NCBI GenBank assembly: GCA_031286695.1
Contig: JAITTY010000010.1
Coordinates: 1-64,000, forward strand
Source: Sphingobacterium sp.
GTDB taxonomy: Bacteria; Bacteroidota; Bacteroidia; Sphingobacteriales; Sphingobacteriaceae
DNA length: 64,000 nt
Reading direction: 5' to 3'
The position numbers were made by a program, and so were the translations under genes. The notes beneath the pieces were generated by a model that was not told the origin of the DNA, searched no databases, and saw only the letters and a list, made by a program, of their open reading frames with translations. Below are positions 61,582 to 64,000 of the stretch, in pieces; the first letter of the stretch is position 1; each line of letters starts with the position of its first letter.

Positions 61582-63342
61582 TTACCATTTTGGATTTTGC
61601 CCTAAGGCTGGATTTTTGGATAGTACATTGATCGGAAGTGGCATGAGGTAATGTTTGTCTTCGTCGAACACGCGATTGACAAAATCTGAACCTGCATATA
61701 CGTCAATGTATTTCTTGCCACCTACTTCAACGGTTTTGACACTGCTCGATACTTTGGCAAAGCGCGGACTATTGCGGTCGCTATCTTCAAATCGGATACC
61801 CAATACTTTCTTCGCGAGATAGGAGCCCTTTTTCCAGCGCATGAGATCCTGAAAACGGGTCTGCTCATAGCAGAGCTCGATCCGGCGCTCCCTACGGATC
61901 TCCACCAAATTAGACGAGATGCCTTCATCTGCGTATTTCGGGTCCATTGGCGGATTGAGCTGCAACCTAGGGACCCCGGCTCTGTCACGAAGCAGATTGA
62001 TGCTGCGATCCAGATCGGTCTGCGATAAGGTACCTAACTCGGCTTTTGCTTCGGCATAGTTCAGCAGAATTTCGGCATAGCGGAAAATAGGGGCATCGGT
62101 ATCTGAATTGGTTGCCAGCTGCCGTTGGTCATAATCGAAATATTTGATCAGGTGATAACCTGTTGCACTGATGTCGCCCCCCATGCCCAATAGCCTTGGA
62201 TAGCCCACATTGGAACGGAATATCACCTGCTCTTCGCGGGGGTCGAGGACAATCTGTGCAAGGCGCGCATCACGGTTGTTAAATACGTTTTCGATAGTCG
62301 CATCGTTGTATATGCTGCTTAAGCCGATGGGTTTTGCACTGCCATCGGATTCGATGCAAAGGAAGTCGTCGACAAAATCACGTGTGGGGCCCGCATTCTG
62401 TGTCTGTACATAACCGCTCATATTGTGGGTCAAAATGCCCTTGACATAATTTCGAGCCATAATAATTTCGGGATTACTGGCCAGCTCCGGATTGATAAAG
62501 AGCGAGCGGTAATCGGCTTTTGGTTTGCCCGTGTTATAGATCTTATATACATTGCTAGCCATCAGTTTTTCGGAGGCATCGAGCGACTCGCGCAGGTAGT
62601 TTTCGGCATCACCCAGTCCATGGTATTTGCGATAGGTACCCTCGTAAAGTGCCAGCCTCGACTTGAGTGCCAATGCTGTATACTTGGTAATGCGGCCTGC
62701 ACCATTCGTCCAGCTTGTCGGCAGATATTCGATAGCCAGATTGATATCGCGCAAGACTGAATCCATCACCTGCTTTCGAGGTGTACGTTTGTCAAAAAGC
62801 TGTGGTGAATCGGTATTCAAAGGGGTAGATACATAAGGTACATCGCCAAAGTTTTGTACTTTATCGAGGTAAAACCAGGCTCTAAAAAAGAGGGCTTCTC
62901 CGGCGTATTGGTTTCTAATGGATTCGGCAATAGGCACATTTTGATAGTTGGCTAACATAACATTGCAAACGCGTAAAAAAGGCCACAACCAGCCGCCTTG
63001 GCCTGCATCATTCGGTATGGTCTGCTGCCCTGCAGCCCGTCGGATAAAAGTTTCGTGTTCGGAAGCACGCGAGCCATGGTTGTCGGTCTGTGCTTCAATA
63101 GGTACCACGGCATGTGTAGCACTTCCAAAGGCTGTGTTTGTAAAGCCAAGGAAAAACATATAGTCGCCATTATTGCCGGCTTGATTGTAGATGCCATTGG
63201 CATAAGCTTTCAGGTCATCTTCTGAATTCCAATAGAGGCCATCATTTAAATCGGTCGTTGGCAACCGGTCCAAAAAGCTGTCGTTGCAAGATTGGAAGGC
63301 GATCGCTAGGGAGAAAAGGATAGGAATAGAATATTTTTTCAT
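61582..63342 (-). CDS. SusD/RagB family surface lipoprotein of the fucosidase locus
   Basis: 586 residues from ATG 63342 (three further residues are possible). Lipobox FQSC, then SusD repeats (YANGIYNQAGNNGDYMFF, YAGEALFFRAWFYLDKVQNF) and LVEIRRERRIELCYEQTRFQ near the end. Glycan-binding partner of the SusC immediately upstream; 10 bases separate them. Confidence 0.95.
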   Translation of the reverse strand: MKKYSIPILFSLAIAFQSCNDSFLDRLPTTDLNDGLYWNSEDDLKAYANGIYNQAGNNGDYMFFLGFTNTAFGSATHAVVPIEAQTDNHGSRASEHETFIRRAAGQQTIPNDAGQGGWLWPFLRVCNVMLANYQNVPIAESIRNQYAGEALFFRAWFYLDKVQNFGDVPYVSTPLNTDSPQLFDKRTPRKQVMDSVLRDINLAIEYLPTSWTNGAGRITKYTALALKSRLALYEGTYRKYHGLGDAENYLRESLDASEKLMASNVYKIYNTGKPKADYRSLFINPELASNPEIIMARNYVKGILTHNMSGYVQTQNAGPTRDFVDDFLCIESDGSAKPIGLSSIYNDATIENVFNNRDARLAQIVLDPREEQVIFRSNVGYPRLLGMGGDISATGYHLIKYFDYDQRQLATNSDTDAPIFRYAEILLNYAEAKAELGTLSQTDLDRSINLLRDRAGVPRLQLNPPMDPKYADEGISSNLVEIRRERRIELCYEQTRFQDLMRWKKGSYLAKKVLGIRFEDSDRNSPRFAKVSSSVKTVEVGGKKYIDVYAGSDFVNRVFDEDKHYLMPLPINVLSKNPALGQNPKW

Positions 63343-63352
63343 TGCTGTCATG

Positions 63353-64000
63353 TTAATACGTTAGGGTAATACCAAATGAATAAGTCCTGGAGAACGGATA
63401 GATCATAGCTCCGTTGCCTGCTGCGGCTTCGGGGTCATAGCTTCCTTTGATTGGCGAAAAGAAAAATAGATTTTCGCCGCTGAGGAAAACCTGCGCATTG
63501 GATAGTTTTAGCTTGCGCAAGATATTCGGATGGAAGGAATAACCTAAAGTCACATTTTTCAGGCGCAGGTAGGATGCATCCTGCAGGTATTTAGTTTGTG
63601 TCTGCTGGTTTTTGGTACTGCGTGCGACTGCCCGCGGGAAATATGCATCGGTATGTGTCGGCGACCAGGTATCGTCTACCCACCATTGCTGGGTGGCGAA
63701 GTACTGCGTGGCAACAGGCCAGAATGCTTGTCCTGTAGGCCAGAAATCACGTTTGCCTACGCCTTGGACAAAGAGATCCAGCGAGAAATTGGCATAATTG
63801 ATTCCGCCGTTAAAGCCATAGGTATAACGTGGTGTGGTATTTCCGATGATGGAACGGTCTCCCGGATTGTCAACGGTATTGTCGCCAGGAGAAATTTCGT
63901 CACGGCCATTTTTCTGTACATGATCGCGCTCGAGGTACTTGATGTCACCTGCAGCCCAGTTGCTCCCTAGTCGCGACTGATCGGCATGATTGGCCACGTC
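63353..64000 (-). CDS. SusC/RagA transporter, C-terminal part only
   Basis: The last ~215 residues of a SusC barrel, cut by the right edge of the window. Barrel strands YTYGFNGGINYANFSLDLFV and LRLKNVTLGYSFHPNILRK, and the terminal FGITLTY, mark the family. First visible gene of the operon with SusD and the GH29 fucosidase; its start lies outside. Confidence 0.95.
   Translation of the reverse strand, partial: DVANHADQSRLGSNWAAGDIKYLERDHVQKNGRDEISPGDNTVDNPGDRSIIGNTTPRYTYGFNGGINYANFSLDLFVQGVGKRDFWPTGQAFWPVATQYFATQQWWVDDTWSPTHTDAYFPRAVARSTKNQQTQTKYLQDASYLRLKNVTLGYSFHPNILRKLKLSNAQVFLSGENLFFFSPIKGSYDPEAAAGNGAMIYPFSRTYSFGITLTY

Overview
The window comes from a Bacteroidota genome, most likely a Sphingobacteriaceae member such as Sphingobacterium. 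The evidence is three SusC/SusD loci, lipoproteins with Bacteroidota-style signal peptides (often cleaved before Q), TAnnTTTG promoter elements, few Shine-Dalgarno sequences, AT-rich DNA, and lineage-typical families (DUF6520, MauE/DoxX-like, DUF4859, TlpA next to SusC). The genus is an inference.

Layout. (1) 1-10.7 kb: four intact copies and one truncated copy of a 148-codon gene for a secreted NTF2-like protein, all on the plus strand. Each intact copy has a conserved ~135-base upstream module. All five end in a hairpin terminator. Unrelated minus-strand genes fill the gaps: a secreted orphan, a DarG/TARG1-like macro domain plus a propeller-like protein, a thioredoxin fold without its cysteines, an AbiEii-type nucleotidyltransferase with an in-frame stop, and a CPBP protease. 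One gap also holds five tandem genes for ~50-residue secreted peptides. This looks like a repeat-delimited cassette array. (2) 11-13.5 kb: a metallophosphoesterase, a WYL regulator with GCGACA-type inverted repeats beside it, and two small genes. (3) 13.5-26.7 kb: a defence island with a coupled pair of DUF262 (GmrSD-like) proteins and an HNH nuclease; an overlapping D12 adenine methylase / AAA ATPase / HNH nuclease operon; a DGQHR protein; a GIY-YIG/DUF4357 protein; and an XRE regulator beside a broken second regulator. A decayed piece of the NTF2-like gene lies exactly between the first two defence modules. (4) 26.7-28.7 kb: mostly non-coding, with palindromes, a possible gene remnant and one small gene.

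(5) 28.7-35.8 kb: TlpA-like oxidoreductase, SusC and SusD, facing a MauE/DoxX-like membrane protein and a DUF6520 peptide, probably one redox-linked uptake locus. (6) 36-42.3 kb: membrane and surface proteins of mostly unknown role and the tail of an S41 peptidase. (7) 42.4-52.4 kb: an AraC-controlled SusC/SusD locus with three surface lipoproteins, two sharing a DUF4859-like domain and one carrying an HEIGH metallopeptidase motif. (8) 52.5-58.7 kb: many small lipoproteins and membrane proteins, several broken, ending in a decayed Rhs core; I read this as the remains of a polymorphic-toxin/immunity locus. (9) 58.9-64 kb: a leucine-rich-repeat protein and a fucosidase (GH29) utilisation locus whose SusC runs off the right edge.

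The most interesting points are the repeat-delimited array with its covarying 3' hairpins, the five tandem micro-peptides, and the methylase-ATPase-HNH operon, whose ATPase has a ~210-residue N-terminal region I cannot assign. No tRNA, rRNA, CRISPR array, integrase or transposase was seen.
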